In this document: in pieces, positions 15,420-25,404 of the stretch | Layout: every line of letters begins with the position of its first letter | How positions within the stretch are numbered: the stretch's first letter is position 1 | Assembly (NCBI RefSeq): GCF_014648515.1 | Contig: NZ_BMRG01000011.1 | Location: 145,840-196,943 of the forward strand | DNA length: 51,104 nucleotides | Direction: 5' to 3' | Source: Saccharothrix coeruleofusca | Lineage (GTDB): Bacteria > Actinomycetota > Actinomycetes > Mycobacteriales > Pseudonocardiaceae | Notes under the pieces: generated by a model | Database searches by the model: none | Told to the model about the DNA's origin: nothing | Seen by the model: only the letters and a program-made list of their open reading frames with translations | Program-made: the position numbers and the translations under genes

Positions 15420-17159
15420 TTGGTCACGCGCAAGCCGGCTCACCCCGCCGCCACCGGTCGCCTCGGCCCAGCCGAGCGGGAACTGGCCTGGCAGCGGCTC
15501 GGCGCGGACACGTTCGACCTGGTGATCATCGGTGGTGGTGTGGTCGGGGTCGGGGCCGCCCTGGACGCGGCCACCCGCGGCCTGCGGGTGGCCCTGGTGG
15601 AGGCCCGCGACCTGGCCTCCGGCACGTCCAGCCGGTCCAGCAAGCTGTTCCACGGCGGCCTGCGCTACCTGGAGCAGCTGGAGTTCGGGCTGGTCCGCGA
15701 GGCGCTGCGGGAGCGCGAGCTGATGCTCACCAGGATCGCTCCGCACCTGGTCAAGCCGGTCAGCTTCCTGTACCCGCTGGCGCACCGGGTGTGGGAGCGC
15801 CCGTACACCGCGGCGGGCCTGCTGCTCTACGACACCATGGGCGGCGCCCGGTCGGTGCCCGGCCAGAAGCACCTGACCAGGGCGGGCGCGCTGCGCATGG
15901 TGCCCGCGCTCAAGCGGGACGCGCTCATCGGCGGCATCCGGTACTACGACGCCCAGGCCGACGACGCCCGCCACACCATGATGGTGGGCCGCACGGCCGC
16001 CCACTACGGCGCGGTGGTGCGCACCTCCACCCAGGTCGTCGGCTTCCTGCGGGAGGCCGACCGGGTCTCCGGCGTGCGCGTGCGCGACGTGGAGGACGGG
16101 CGGGAGACCGACGTGCGGGCGCACGCCGTGATCAACGCCACTGGCGTGTGGACCGACGAGCTGCAGCGGCTGTCCGGCAGCCGGGGCCGGTTCCGGGTGC
16201 GGGCCAGCAAGGGCGTGCACATCGTGGTGCCGCGCGACCGGATCGTCTCCGAGTCGGGCCTGATCCTGCGCACCGAGAAGTCGGTGCTGTTCGTCATCCC
16301 CTGGCGCAACCACTGGATCGTGGGCACCACCGACACCGACTGGAACCTCGACCTGGCCCACCCGGCGGCCACCGAGAAGGACATCGACTACATCCTCGAC
16401 CACGTCAACTCGGTGCTGGCCACGCCGCTGACGCACGACGACATCGAGGGCGTCTACGCCGGGCTGCGCCCGCTGCTGGCCGGTGAGAGCGAGTCGACCT
16501 CGAAGCTGTCGCGGGAGCACGCCGTGGCGCGGGTGGCGCCGGGGCTGGTGGCCATCGCGGGCGGCAAGTACACCACCTACCGGGTCATGGGCGCGGACGC
16601 GGTGGACGCCGCGGCGGTGGACGTGCCCGGCCGCATCCAGCCGTCGATCACCGACAAGGTGCCGCTGGTCGGCGCGGACGGCTACCACGCGCTGGTCAAC
16701 CAGGCCGACCAGCTGGCGGGCGCGTACGGGCTGCACCCCTACCGGGTGCGGCACCTGCTGGACCGCTACGGCTCGCTGGTGCACGAGGTGCTGGAGCTGT
16801 CCACGGACAACCCCGAGCTGCTCAAGCCGGTCCCGGCCGCGCCGGACTACCTGCAGGCGGAGGTCGTCTACGCGGCCTCGCACGAGGGCGCGCTGCACCT
16901 GGAGGACGTGCTGACCAGGCGGACCCGGATCTCCATCGAGTACCCGCACCGGGGCGTGGAGTGCGCGCTGCCGGTGGCGCGGCTGATGGCCGGGGTGCAC
17001 GGCTGGGACGAGGCCAGGGTGGAGCACGAGGTGTCGGTCTACACCGCGCGGGTGGAGGCCGAGCGCGCCTCGCAGGGCGAGCCGAACGACCAGTCGGCGG
17101 ACGCGGTCCGCTCGTCCGCCCCCGAGGCCCGCCCCCGCATCACCGACCCCGTCTCCTGA
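15420..17159 (+). CDS. glpD: Aerobic glycerol-3-phosphate dehydrogenase
   Basis: This 579-residue flavoprotein has the FAD-binding motif DLVIIGGGVVGVGAALDA (about 37-54), the family signature GTSSRSSKLFHGGLRYL, a substrate-site block VLFVIPWRNHWIVGTTDTDW, and GGKYTTYRVMG. A C-terminal helical cap domain (about 430-560) is normal for GlpD. It oxidises glycerol-3-phosphate to dihydroxyacetone phosphate at the membrane, passing electrons to quinone. The start is read as TTG at 15420, 7 nt after GAGGAGGCG. It is closest to mycobacterial GlpD2 by gene order. The C-terminus, rich in Ser/Asp/Pro (QGEPNDQSADAVRSSAPEAR), is probably disordered. Confidence 0.94.
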   Translation: MVTRKPAHPAATGRLGPAERELAWQRLGADTFDLVIIGGGVVGVGAALDAATRGLRVALVEARDLASGTSSRSSKLFHGGLRYLEQLEFGLVREALRERELMLTRIAPHLVKPVSFLYPLAHRVWERPYTAAGLLLYDTMGGARSVPGQKHLTRAGALRMVPALKRDALIGGIRYYDAQADDARHTMMVGRTAAHYGAVVRTSTQVVGFLREADRVSGVRVRDVEDGRETDVRAHAVINATGVWTDELQRLSGSRGRFRVRASKGVHIVVPRDRIVSESGLILRTEKSVLFVIPWRNHWIVGTTDTDWNLDLAHPAATEKDIDYILDHVNSVLATPLTHDDIEGVYAGLRPLLAGESESTSKLSREHAVARVAPGLVAIAGGKYTTYRVMGADAVDAAAVDVPGRIQPSITDKVPLVGADGYHALVNQADQLAGAYGLHPYRVRHLLDRYGSLVHEVLELSTDNPELLKPVPAAPDYLQAEVVYAASHEGALHLEDVLTRRTRISIEYPHRGVECALPVARLMAGVHGWDEARVEHEVSVYTARVEAERASQGEPNDQSADAVRSSAPEARPRITDPVS

Positions 17160-17167
17160 CCGCGTCG

Positions 17168-17278
17168 GCAAGTACTACCCGACGCGCCCCGTTGAGCGCA
17201 TAACTACTACCCGTGCCAAGAGGACATGAGGCCGGGTAGTAGTCAACGGCCCGTCGCGGCGGGTCGGGTAGTACTTGC
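17168..17278. repeat. Inverted pair of 46-bp repeat units (family 1, copy 1)
   Basis: The left unit (17168-17213) begins GCAAGTACTACCCGAC and ends TAACTACTACCCG. The right unit (17233-17278) is its inverse, starting CGGGTAGTAGT and ending GTCGGGTAGTACTTGC. The outer 16 bp are a perfect inverted repeat and the inner 11 bp also pair. The element fills the convergent junction between glpD and the amidohydrolase gene, so bidirectional termination is one possible role. Confidence 0.85.
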
Positions 17279-17283
17279 AGGCG

Positions 17284-18555
17284 TCAGGCGAGGGCGGCCA
17301 GGGCGGCGTGGACCATCACCCGCACGCCCACCAGCAGGGCCCGCTCGTCCAGGTCGAAACCGGGCTGGTGCAGGTCGCGCTGCCGCTCCACGCCGTCCCA
17401 CACGCCCAGCCGGGCGAACGAGCCGGGCACGTGCTCCAGGTACCAGCCGAAGTCCTCGCCGCCGGAGGACTGCTCGGTCCCGGCCAGCGCGTCCTCGCCG
17501 AGCGCGGCCTCGATGCCCGCCCGCAGCAGCACGGTGCTCTCGCGGTCGTTGACCACCGGGGGCACGCCGCGCCGGTGGTGCAGGTCGAACCCGACCCCGG
17601 TGGGCGCCAGCAGCGCCGCGGTCAGCTCCTTGATCAGCGGTTCCAGCTCGGCCCAGATGTCCCGGTCGCCGGTGCGCAGGGTGCCGCGCAGCACGCCGTC
17701 CTGCGGCACCGCGTTGGGCGCCTCGCCCGCGTGCACCGCGCCCCACACCAGCACCGTGCCCGACCTCGGGTCCACCCGCCTGGACAGCAGCGACGGCAGC
17801 CCGGTGATCACCGTGCCCAGCGCGTGCACCAGGTCGGCGGTCAGGTGCGGCCGGGAGGTGTGCCCGCCCGGCGAGGTCAGCCGCAGCTCCAGCATGTCCG
17901 AGGCGGAGGTGATGGGGCCGATCCTGGTGCCCACCCGCCCGACCTCCAGCCGGGGGTCGCAGTGCAGCCCGAAGATCCGCTCCACGCCGTCGAGCCCGCC
18001 CGCCGCCAGCACGTCCAGCGCGCCGCCGGGCATGACCTCCTCGGCGGGCTGGAACACCAGCCTGACCCGGCCGGGCAGCTCGGTGGCCGAGGCCAGGGCC
18101 AGCGCCGCGCCCAGCAGCACGGTGGTGTGCGCGTCGTGCCCGCAGGCGTGCGAGACGCCCTCCACGGTCGACGCGTACGACGCGCCGGTGCTCTCGGTCA
18201 GCGGCAGCGCGTCGATGTCCGCGCGCAGCGCCACGCAGCGCGGGCCGCTGCCCACGTCGCAGACCAGCCCGGTGCCGCCGGGCAGCAGCCTGGGCTTGAG
18301 GCCCGCGGAGCGCAGCACCTGCTCGATCAGCTCGGTGGTGCGGTGCTCCTTGCGGGACAGCTCGGGGTGGGCGTGGATGTGCCGCCGCCAGGCCACGACC
18401 TCGGTGGCGTTGGCCGCCAGCCAGTCGTCGAGCCACGACGGGCCCCGCCCCTCCCCGAGATCGCGCACAGGGGCAATGCTCACCCCCCGCTCGGACAACA
18501 GCACCTCGGGGTCCTCCTCACTCGGCAGCTCGGGACGCGAGTCGAGGACCGTCAC
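17284..18555 (-). CDS. M20-family amidohydrolase (AmiB/HipO-like)
   Basis: This 423-residue metallohydrolase has the M20D metal-binding pattern: RHIHAHPELSRKEHRTTE, ALRADIDALPLTES, GVSHACGHDAHTTVLLGA, VRLVFQPAEEVMPGGAL, and IFGLHCDP with the dimerisation-domain His. Such enzymes cleave N-acyl amino acids or amidated substrates. M. tuberculosis has the pair amiA1/amiB1 (Rv3305c/Rv3306c) at the syntenic place. The start overlaps the previous stop by 4 nt (GTGA, 18555). About 45 residues precede the conserved core, and a GTG further in (at the VSIAPVRD segment, about residue 26) is an alternative start. The true substrate is unknown. Confidence 0.88.
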   Translation of the reverse strand: MTVLDSRPELPSEEDPEVLLSERGVSIAPVRDLGEGRGPSWLDDWLAANATEVVAWRRHIHAHPELSRKEHRTTELIEQVLRSAGLKPRLLPGGTGLVCDVGSGPRCVALRADIDALPLTESTGASYASTVEGVSHACGHDAHTTVLLGAALALASATELPGRVRLVFQPAEEVMPGGALDVLAAGGLDGVERIFGLHCDPRLEVGRVGTRIGPITSASDMLELRLTSPGGHTSRPHLTADLVHALGTVITGLPSLLSRRVDPRSGTVLVWGAVHAGEAPNAVPQDGVLRGTLRTGDRDIWAELEPLIKELTAALLAPTGVGFDLHHRRGVPPVVNDRESTVLLRAGIEAALGEDALAGTEQSSGGEDFGWYLEHVPGSFARLGVWDGVERQRDLHQPGFDLDERALLVGVRVMVHAALAALA

Positions 18556-19727
18556 GACGCACCTGCCACTGCGCCCAGGAGCCGCTCGCGCTGCCGGTCG
18601 TCCGTCGCCGCGGCGATGGTCGTCCAGGCGAGGGCGAGCGCTCCGTCGAGCACCGCTCGGTCGGCCGAGGCCGACGCACAGGCTGTCGCGAACTCGTGTT
18701 GGTGGTTCACCGCGTCTCCGCAGTCGATGGCGATGGTCGGGTGGATGGCGGGCAGCGCACGGGTGATGTTGCCCATGTCGGTGCTGCCGATCTTCTCGCG
18801 GAGCTCCTCCTCGGGGCTCAGCGGTCGTCGGCCCAGCTCGACCGCGGCACGCCGGTAGGCCTCCGCCAGCCACTGGTCGGGGGTCAGCTCCGCGTAGGGG
18901 GGCGACACCCGGACGACCTCGTAGGAGCAGCCGGTGGCCAGCGCCCCGGCGTGGAAGCAGTCGTCGACCCGCTGCTCCAGCCTGCGCAGCGAGTCCAGGT
19001 CGTCGGCGCGCAGGTCGAACACGGCGGAGGTGCTGGCCGGGATGATGTTCGGCGCCGCGCCGCCCTTGGTCACGATGCCGCTGACCATCTGGCCGGGCTC
19101 CAGGTGCTGGCGGGCCAGGCCGATGGCGACCTGGGCCACGGTGAGCGCGTCGCCCGCGTTGACCCCGCGGTGCGGGGCCGCGGCGGCGTGCGACGGCTTG
19201 CCGGTGTAGCGGACCTCCAGGTCGGCCAGCGCCAGCGAGCGCGCCGCGATGGCCTCGTACGGGGCGGGGTGCACCATCATCGACAGCGCGACGCCGTCGA
19301 ACACGCCGCGCTCCAGCAGCAGCACCTTGCCGCCGCCGACCTCCTCGGCGGGGGTGCCGATCACCCGGACGGTGATGCCGAGCGCGTCGGCCACCTCGCG
19401 CAGCGCCAGCGCGGCCCCGGTGGCGGCCGCGGCGATGACGTTGTGCCCGCAGGCGTGCCCGACCTCGGGCAGCGCGTCGTACTCGGCGCACAGGCCCAGC
19501 ACCAGCTCGCCGGAGCCGTAGGTGGCGGTGAACGCGGTGTCCAGGCCCGCGACGCCGCGCTCGACCTCGAAGCCCTCGGCCTCCAGCAGGCCGGACACCT
19601 TGGCCGCGCTGCGGTGCTCCGCGAACGCCAGCTCGGGCTCCGCGTGGATGCTGCGGGACAGGTCCACCAGCGCGGTCGAGTACCGCTCGACGGTCGAGCG
19701 CGTGCTCATCTTGAAGTCGGTACTCAT
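18552..19727 (-). CDS. M20-family amidohydrolase (AmiA/AbgB-like)
   Basis: This 391-residue metallohydrolase is paralogous to the next gene in the operon. Its motifs are SRSIHAEPELAFAEHRSAA, LGLCAEYDALPEVGHACGHNVIAAAATGAAL, VIGTPAEEVGGGKVLLLERGVFDG and a C-terminal GSTDMGNITRALPAIHP, closest to AbgB/p-aminobenzoyl-glutamate hydrolase-type M20 enzymes. The chosen ATG (19727) has AGGATGG about 10 nt upstream. Another in-frame ATG at 19748 has no better site. The end overlaps the start of the second amidohydrolase, so the two are co-translated. It may act on aminoacyl or acyl amides; no substrate is provable from sequence. Confidence 0.88.
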   Translation of the reverse strand: MSTDFKMSTRSTVERYSTALVDLSRSIHAEPELAFAEHRSAAKVSGLLEAEGFEVERGVAGLDTAFTATYGSGELVLGLCAEYDALPEVGHACGHNVIAAAATGAALALREVADALGITVRVIGTPAEEVGGGKVLLLERGVFDGVALSMMVHPAPYEAIAARSLALADLEVRYTGKPSHAAAAPHRGVNAGDALTVAQVAIGLARQHLEPGQMVSGIVTKGGAAPNIIPASTSAVFDLRADDLDSLRRLEQRVDDCFHAGALATGCSYEVVRVSPPYAELTPDQWLAEAYRRAAVELGRRPLSPEEELREKIGSTDMGNITRALPAIHPTIAIDCGDAVNHQHEFATACASASADRAVLDGALALAWTTIAAATDDRQRERLLGAVAGAS

Positions 19728-19922
19728 TTGCGTTCCATCCTGCATCACCGCCCGCGGGCAGGACGCACCTGACGCGGGTCAACCGGCGGCCGGTCGCACG
19801 GGAACGACAAGCGGTGTGCGAACTTCGGCCAGACCGATCAAGTCTGCGCAGACGTCCCTACACTGGGACCATATAACGATGAGGCGCTCCCAGAAGCTGG
19901 GATACACCCGTTCTAGGGGAAT

Positions 19923-20222
19923 TCAGCCCTTGCCCGCCCGCCACTTGGCCCACTTGCGCTTGTTGCGCCAGAAGACCAGGGCGAACAGCACCAGCGCGGT
20001 GCCGCCCAGCCACATCTTCTGCCGGGCGCTCGGCTCGGCCTCGGCGTTGTCCTGCTGCGGCGGGTCGAGCTCCGGACCGGTCCCCGTCGGGGTCGGCGTC
20101 TCCGTCGGCTGCGCGGCGACGACCACGTGGTCGCCCTGCGGAGCGGTCGCGCTCGCCGCCCCGGTCACGCTGAAAGCGCCTGCCAGGGCGAGCAGGCACA
20201 CCGCGAGCAGAGATCGCCACAT
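19923..20222 (-). CDS. Small exported membrane-anchored protein
   Basis: This 99-residue protein has a signal peptide (WRSLLAVCLLALAGAFSVTGAASA, residues 2-25), a short Thr/Pro/Glu-rich extracytoplasmic segment (PTETPTPTGTGPELDPPQQ), one transmembrane helix (MWLGGTALVLFALVFW, about 70-85) and a very basic cytoplasmic tail (RNKRKWAKWRAGKG). The layout resembles LPXTG-like anchors and small sortase-independent envelope proteins, but no LPXTG motif is present. It sits upstream of and parallel to the amidohydrolases, with a 195-bp gap (19728-19922) in which I see no gene. Function unknown. Confidence 0.72.
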   Translation of the reverse strand: MWRSLLAVCLLALAGAFSVTGAASATAPQGDHVVVAAQPTETPTPTGTGPELDPPQQDNAEAEPSARQKMWLGGTALVLFALVFWRNKRKWAKWRAGKG

Positions 20223-20262
20223 GGTCGCCTAGCGTAGTCATCGCCACGCTGGGATACCACCG

Positions 20263-21273
20263 TCAACTGTCGTCTGAAACAGCTTCACGCTTTCCGGCCG
20301 CGAACGCCGCCAGAATGCGCTCGGCGGCCAGCGTGGCGGTCAGCTCGCCGTCGCGCACCTGCCGCTCCAGCTCCGGGGCCAGGTCCTCGACCGCCTCCCG
20401 CACCCGCGCCAGCACCCGCTCGTCGACCATCGCCCAGGTCCACTCGACCTGCTGCCCGCGCCGCCGCTCGGCCAGCTCGCCCGCCCGCTCCAGGGTCTCG
20501 CGGTGCGCCAGCACCCGCTCCCACACCTGGTCCAGGCCCGCGCCGGTCAGCCCGCTGCAGGTGAGCACCGGCGGCGTCCACGACGCGCCGGGCGCGCGCA
20601 GCAGCCGCAGCGCGCCCGCCAGCTCGCGCGCGGCCTTGCGGGCGTCGGCCTCGAACGGGCCGTCGGCCTTGTTCACCGCGATCACGTCGGCCAGCTCCAG
20701 CACGCCCTTCTTGATGCCCTGGAGCTGGTCGCCGGTGCGGGCCAGGGTCAGCAGCAGCGAGCAGTCGGTCATGTTGGCCACCGCGACCTCGGACTGGCCG
20801 ACGCCGACGGTCTCCACCAGCACCACGTCGTAGCCCGCGGCCTCGACCAGCAGGATCGTCTCGCGGGTGGCCCTGGCCACGCCGCCGAGCGTGCCCGAGG
20901 TCGGCGACGGCCGGATGAACGCGGCCGGGTCCACCGCCAGCCGCGCCATCCTGGTCTTGTCGCCCAGGATGCTGCCGCCGGTGCGGGTGGACGACGGGTC
21001 CACCGCCAGCACCGCGACGCGGTGGCCGCGCCCGGTCAGCATCGAGCCGAACCCGTCGATGAACGTCGACTTGCCCACGCCGGGCACGCCGGTGATGCCC
21101 AGCCGGTGCGCGCCTCCGGTGTGCGGCAGCAGCCGCAGCAGCAGCTCCTGGGCCAGCGCCCGGTGGTCCGCGCGGGTCGACTCGACCAGCGTGATGGCGC
21201 GCGCCAGCGTGCCCCGGTCGCCCGCGAGCACGCCCTCGGCGTACGCGCCGACGTCGACCACCGGCCTAGGCAT
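20263..21273 (-). CDS. meaB: MeaB, methylmalonyl-CoA mutase-associated GTPase
   Basis: This 336-residue G3E-family GTPase has Walker [10 protein letters not shown] (62-70), the metal-binding/switch segment [22 protein letters not shown], switch [12 protein letters not shown], and the specificity motif NKADG. The C-terminal helices (about 270-336) form the dimerisation arm. MeaB gates adenosylcobalamin loading and protects the mutase from inactivation. The ATG at 21273 lies inside the mutB stop region (8-nt overlap), so both are translated together. The gene order mutA-mutB-meaB is the usual actinobacterial one. The length is normal. Confidence 0.95.
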   Translation of the reverse strand: MPRPVVDVGAYAEGVLAGDRGTLARAITLVESTRADHRALAQELLLRLLPHTGGAHRLGITGVPGVGKSTFIDGFGSMLTGRGHRVAVLAVDPSSTRTGGSILGDKTRMARLAVDPAAFIRPSPTSGTLGGVARATRETILLVEAAGYDVVLVETVGVGQSEVAVANMTDCSLLLTLARTGDQLQGIKKGVLELADVIAVNKADGPFEADARKAARELAGALRLLRAPGASWTPPVLTCSGLTGAGLDQVWERVLAHRETLERAGELAERRRGQQVEWTWAMVDERVLARVREAVEDLAPELERQVRDGELTATLAAERILAAFAAGKREAVSDDS

Positions 21274-23482
21274 GCCCGAGCTGCCCCTGCCCCGACTGCC
21301 CGTGCCCCAGCTGCCCGTGCCCCAGCTGTTCGGCGAGCTCGCGCAGCAGCGCGCCCGCGGCGTCGGCGATGACCGTGCCGGGCGGGAAGATCGCCGCCGC
21401 GCCCGCCTCGCGCAGCGCGTCGAAGTCCTGCGGCGGGATCACCCCGCCGACCACGATCATGATGTCCTCGCGGCCCAGCCCGGCCAGCGCCGAGCGCAGC
21501 GCGGGCACCAGGGTCAGGTGCCCGGCGGCCAGCGAGGACACCCCGACCACGTGCACGTCGGCCTCGACGGCCTGGCGGGCCACCTCGTCCGGGGTCTGGA
21601 ACAGCGGGCCGACGTCGACGTCGAAGCCGAGGTCGGCGAAGGCGGTGGCGATCACCTTCTGGCCCCGGTCGTGGCCGTCCTGGCCCATCTTGGCGACCAG
21701 GATGCGCGGGCGGCGGCCCTCCAGCGCGGCGAACTCCTCGACCGCGGCGCGCGTCGCCTCCACGTCGGGCACGGCCCCCGCCTCCTGCCGGTAGACGCCG
21801 GTGATGGTGCGGATCTGCGCCGAGTGCCTGCCCCAGACCCGGCCCAGCGCTTCGGAGATCTCCCCGACGGTGGCCTTGGCGCGGGCCGCGTCGATCGCCA
21901 GCTCCAGCAGGTTCCCGTCACCACCGGCCGCGTTGGTCAGCGCGGTCAGCGCGGCGTCCACAGCGGACTGGTCGCGCTCCGCGCGCAGCCGGGCCAGCTT
22001 CGCCAGCTGCTGCGCGCGCACCCCGGCGTTGTCGACCTTGAGCACCTCGATCCGCTCGTCGATCTCGACCCGGTACTTGTTCACGCCGATCACCGGCTGG
22101 CGGCCGGAGTCGATGCGCGCCTGCGTGCGCGCGGCGGCCTCCTCGATGCGCAGCTTGGGGATGCCCGCGTCGATCGCCTTGGCCATCCCGCCCGCGGCCT
22201 CGACCTCGGTGATGTGCGCCCACGCCCGGCGCGCCAGGTCGTGGGTCAGCCGCTCCACGAACGCGCTGCCGCCCCACGGGTCGATCACCCGCGTGGTGCC
22301 GGACTCCTGCTGGAGCAGCAGCTGCGTGTTGCGCGCGATGCGCGCGGAGAAGTCCGTGGGCAGCGCCAGCGCCTCGTCCAAGGCGTTGGTGTGCAACGAC
22401 TGCGTGTGCCCCTGCGTGGCCGCCATCGCCTCCACGCAGGTGCGCGTGACGTTGTTGAACACGTCCTGCGCGGTCAGCGACCAGCCGGAGGTCTGGCTGT
22501 GCGTGCGCAGCGACAGCGACTTGGGGTTGCGCGGGCCGAAGCCCTTGACCAGCTTGGCCCACAGCAGCCGGGCCGCGCGCAGCTTGGCGACCTCGGTGAA
22601 GAAGTTCATGCCCACGGCCCAGAAGAACGACAGCCTCGGCGCGAAGGCGTCCACGTCCAGGCCCGCGTCGCGCCCGGCCCGCAGGTACTCCACGCCGTCG
22701 GCCAGCGTGTAGGCCAGCTCCAGGTCGGCGGTCGCGCCCGCCTCCTGCATGTGGTAGCCGGAGATGGAGATGGAGTTGAACTTCGGCATCTCCCGCGAGG
22801 TGTAGGCGAAGATGTCGGAGATGATCCGCATCGACGGCTGCGGCGGGTAGATGTAGGTGTTGCGGACCATGAACTCCTTGAGGATGTCGTTCTGGATGGT
22901 CCCGGCCAGCTGCTCCGGGGCCACCCCCTGCTCCTCGGCCGCCACCACGTACAGCGCCAGGATCGGCAGCACCGCGCCGTTCATGGTCATCGACACGCTC
23001 ATCCGGTCCAGCGGGATGCCGTCGAACAGCTGGCGCATGTCGTAGATCGAGTCGATGGCCACGCCCGCCATGCCCACGTCGCCCGCCACCCTCGGGTGGT
23101 CGGAGTCGTAGCCCCGGTGGGTGGCCAGGTCGAACGCGACCGACAGGCCCTTCTGCCCGGCGGCCAGGTTGCGCCGGTAGAAGGCGTTGGACTCCTCGGC
23201 GGTGGAGAAGCCCGCGTACTGCCGGATGGTCCACGGCTGGTTGACGTACATCGTCGGGTACGGGCCGCGCAGGAACGGCGCGATGCCGGGGTAGGTGCCC
23301 AGGAAGTCCAGGCCCGCCAGGTCGGCCCCGGTGTAGAGGGGCTTGACCCCGATGCCCTCGGGGGTCTCCCACGCCAGCGCGTCCGCGCCCTTGCCGGTGG
23401 CCTCCTGCAGTGCCTCCTGCCACCGGTCGGCGCTGGTCTCGGTCGGCTCCCCGAGCTCGATCTCGGCGAAGTTGGGGATCAT
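21266..23482 (-). CDS. mutB: Methylmalonyl-CoA mutase large (catalytic) subunit
   Basis: This 738-residue protein has an N-terminal TIM barrel with [28 protein letters not shown], the substrate-binding segment of the catalytic subunit, plus [29 protein letters not shown]. The C-terminal Rossmann domain carries the lower-axial cobalamin motif DGHDRG (His about 604) with the GVSSLAAGH and GG loops. It interconverts (R)-methylmalonyl-CoA and succinyl-CoA, with MutA as non-catalytic partner. Start and mutA stop overlap (ATGA). The extreme C-terminus, after the usual family end, is an odd tandem peptide ([19 protein letters not shown]) encoded by a 15-nt tandem repeat. Confidence 0.96.
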   Translation of the reverse strand: MIPNFAEIELGEPTETSADRWQEALQEATGKGADALAWETPEGIGVKPLYTGADLAGLDFLGTYPGIAPFLRGPYPTMYVNQPWTIRQYAGFSTAEESNAFYRRNLAAGQKGLSVAFDLATHRGYDSDHPRVAGDVGMAGVAIDSIYDMRQLFDGIPLDRMSVSMTMNGAVLPILALYVVAAEEQGVAPEQLAGTIQNDILKEFMVRNTYIYPPQPSMRIISDIFAYTSREMPKFNSISISGYHMQEAGATADLELAYTLADGVEYLRAGRDAGLDVDAFAPRLSFFWAVGMNFFTEVAKLRAARLLWAKLVKGFGPRNPKSLSLRTHSQTSGWSLTAQDVFNNVTRTCVEAMAATQGHTQSLHTNALDEALALPTDFSARIARNTQLLLQQESGTTRVIDPWGGSAFVERLTHDLARRAWAHITEVEAAGGMAKAIDAGIPKLRIEEAAARTQARIDSGRQPVIGVNKYRVEIDERIEVLKVDNAGVRAQQLAKLARLRAERDQSAVDAALTALTNAAGGDGNLLELAIDAARAKATVGEISEALGRVWGRHSAQIRTITGVYRQEAGAVPDVEATRAAVEEFAALEGRRPRILVAKMGQDGHDRGQKVIATAFADLGFDVDVGPLFQTPDEVARQAVEADVHVVGVSSLAAGHLTLVPALRSALAGLGREDIMIVVGGVIPPQDFDALREAGAAAIFPPGTVIADAAGALLRELAEQLGHGQLGHGQSGQGQLGHA
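21282..21326 (-). repeat. 15-nt tandem repeat coding the MutB C-terminus
   Basis: On the plus strand CTGCCCGTGCCCCAG occurs at 21297-21311 and again at 21312-21326, with a degenerate copy (CTGCCCCTGCCCCGA) at 21282-21296. Each copy encodes one pentapeptide of the MutB tail. Copy number may vary between strains. Confidence 0.75.
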
Positions 23483-25284
23483 CGCGGAACTCCGAGGAAC
23501 TCGAAGGTGTGCTCCAGCACGCGCAGCGCCGGGCAGCCGGTGAACACGTACTCGTCGACGTCGGCGGCCGATCCGGCGCCGGAGTCCTGGCCCGCCAGCA
23601 GGACGCGCTGCGCTCCGGCCTCGCGCAGCGCGGCGGCGACCGGCGCGGCGAGCTCGGCGTAGCTGGACTCGCTGCCGCACAGGCAGGCGATCCGCGCCCC
23701 GCTCTCCCGGAACCGCGCCACCACGTCCTCGACCGTCGCGGTCGCCCCGGCCTGCGGCGTCTCGATGCCGCCCGCCTGGAACAGGTTGGCCGCGAACGAG
23801 GCCCGCGCGGTGTGCCTGGCGACCGGGCCGAGCGTGGCCAGGAAGACCTTGGGGCGCTCGGGGGCGGCGTCCGCGCGGTCGCGCAGCGCCTCGTACGCCT
23901 GGGCGTAGCGCACGCGCGGCAGGCCGCCGCCGGGCCGCTCGGGGGCGGGCGCGCGGACCACCGGCCGCTCGGCCGGGTCCGGGAACTCGCTGACCCCGGT
24001 GATCGGATCAGTCCGGTCGGCCAGGTTGGCGGCGCGCCGCTGCCAGGTGGCGGCCAGCCGGTCGGCGACCAGACCGGAGCGCAGCGCCGCGAGCAGCCCG
24101 CCCGCCGCCTCGATCTCCTGGAACCACGCCCACGAGGCGCGCGCCAGCTCGTCGGTCAGCTTCTCCACGTACCAGGAGCCGCCCGCCGGGTCGATCACGC
24201 CGGCCAGCCGCGCCTCCTCCAGCAGCACCGACTGGGTGTTGCGGGCGATGCGCCGGGAGAAGTCGTCGGGCAGGCCGATCGCGTCGTCGAAGGGCAGCAC
24301 GGTCACCGCGTCCGCGCCGCCGGTGCCCGCGCCGAAGCAGGCCAGCGTGGTGCGCAGCATGTTCACCCACGGGTCGCGGCGGGTCATCATCGCGGGCGAG
24401 GTGACCGCGTGCTGCGCCTGCGGGGCGGGCGCGCCGCAGACCTCGGTGACGCGGGCCCACAGCCGCCGCGCCGCGCGGAACTTGGCGGTGGTCAGGAACT
24501 GGTCGGCGGTGGCGGCCAGGCGGAACTCCAGCAGCCGCGAGGCCCGCGCGGCGGGCACCCCCGCCTCGGTGAGCACCCGCAGGTAGGCCACCCCGGCGGC
24601 CAGCGAGGCGCCCAGCTCCTGCGCGTCGGAGCCGCCCGCCTCGTGGTAGGGCAGGCCGTCCACGACGACCGCCTTCAGCTCGGGGAACTCGCGGGCGCGG
24701 TCGACCAGGTCCACCAGCGCGGCCAGGTCGGCGTCCTGGTTCGTGCGGGCCAGCACCGACAGCGGGTCCGCGCCGAGGTTGCCCCGGACCTCGCCCGCGG
24801 GCACCGAGCGCTGCCGCCACACGCGCAGCATCTCGCGACCGGCGGCGGCGAACTCCGCGCCCGCGTCCACCACCACCGGGGCCAGGTCGAGGTAGACCTC
24901 GGCGAGCAGGTCCTCCAGCCGGTCGACCGGGACGCGGTCCTGGCCGATCTCCAGCCACAGCGAGGTGACGCCGTTGTCCAGGTCGGCCGCGACCGCCTCG
25001 CGGTCGGCGACCGCGTGCCGCTGCCGGACGTCCCAGCCGCCCGCCGTGCCCTGCGGGCGGGAGCCGCGCACGAACGGCGCCAGACCGGGGAAGCCGCTGG
25101 GCGGGGCGGTGTCCTCGGCGGTGTAGAGCGGCCGCACGCGGATGCCGTCGTAGGTGGTGGTGACCAGGGACTCGAAGTCCGCGCCGGACTTGCGGAGCAC
25201 GCCGTGGACCAGGTCGAGCCACTGCTCCCGGTCCGGCGTGGGGAACTCCGCCGCTAGCGCCAGCTCGCCTGACGGCTCCATCAT
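23479..25284 (-). CDS. mutA: Methylmalonyl-CoA mutase small subunit
   Basis: This 601-residue protein parallels MutB but lacks the cobalamin His motif. Shared mutase blocks include [55 protein letters not shown] and a C-terminal Rossmann half with [31 protein letters not shown] in place of DGHDRG. That pattern defines the structural MutA subunit. It is the first gene of mutA-mutB-meaB, with two adjacent ATG codons at 25284 and 25281. The promoter must lie in 25285-25404, shared with the divergent kinase gene. Length is normal for the family. No cobalamin riboswitch structure is evident upstream. Confidence 0.95.
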   Translation of the reverse strand: MMEPSGELALAAEFPTPDREQWLDLVHGVLRKSGADFESLVTTTYDGIRVRPLYTAEDTAPPSGFPGLAPFVRGSRPQGTAGGWDVRQRHAVADREAVAADLDNGVTSLWLEIGQDRVPVDRLEDLLAEVYLDLAPVVVDAGAEFAAAGREMLRVWRQRSVPAGEVRGNLGADPLSVLARTNQDADLAALVDLVDRAREFPELKAVVVDGLPYHEAGGSDAQELGASLAAGVAYLRVLTEAGVPAARASRLLEFRLAATADQFLTTAKFRAARRLWARVTEVCGAPAPQAQHAVTSPAMMTRRDPWVNMLRTTLACFGAGTGGADAVTVLPFDDAIGLPDDFSRRIARNTQSVLLEEARLAGVIDPAGGSWYVEKLTDELARASWAWFQEIEAAGGLLAALRSGLVADRLAATWQRRAANLADRTDPITGVSEFPDPAERPVVRAPAPERPGGGLPRVRYAQAYEALRDRADAAPERPKVFLATLGPVARHTARASFAANLFQAGGIETPQAGATATVEDVVARFRESGARIACLCGSESSYAELAAPVAAALREAGAQRVLLAGQDSGAGSAADVDEYVFTGCPALRVLEHTFEFLGVPR

Positions 25285-25404
25285 GCTCAGCAGTGTTACC
25301 CAGTAGTAGTACGGCGGCTATGTGAGTTTGCCCGCCGTTAACGATGCAGTTGCGGGCTCCACGTTACCGATCACCGACGGGTGGCCTTCGGGAAGAATGC
25401 CGCC

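Noticed and set aside
15231-17171. Long minus-strand frame antisense to glpD
   Set aside because: It is a mirror of the strong codon bias of glpD and has no family motif or ribosome-binding site.
20867-25257. Long plus-strand frames antisense to the mutA/mutB genes
   Set aside because: They are His/Arg/Gln-rich shadow frames, while the minus-strand mutase motifs are unambiguous.
25295-25320. CCAGTAGTAGTACGG near the mutA/kinase promoter as a possible family-1 repeat
   Set aside because: Only a short TACTAC-like run is shared. The GCAAGTACTACCCG and TAACTACTACCCG blocks are absent.
25285-25404. Cobalamin riboswitch upstream of mutA
   Set aside because: No B12-box-like sequence or suitable stems could be found in the short divergent spacer.
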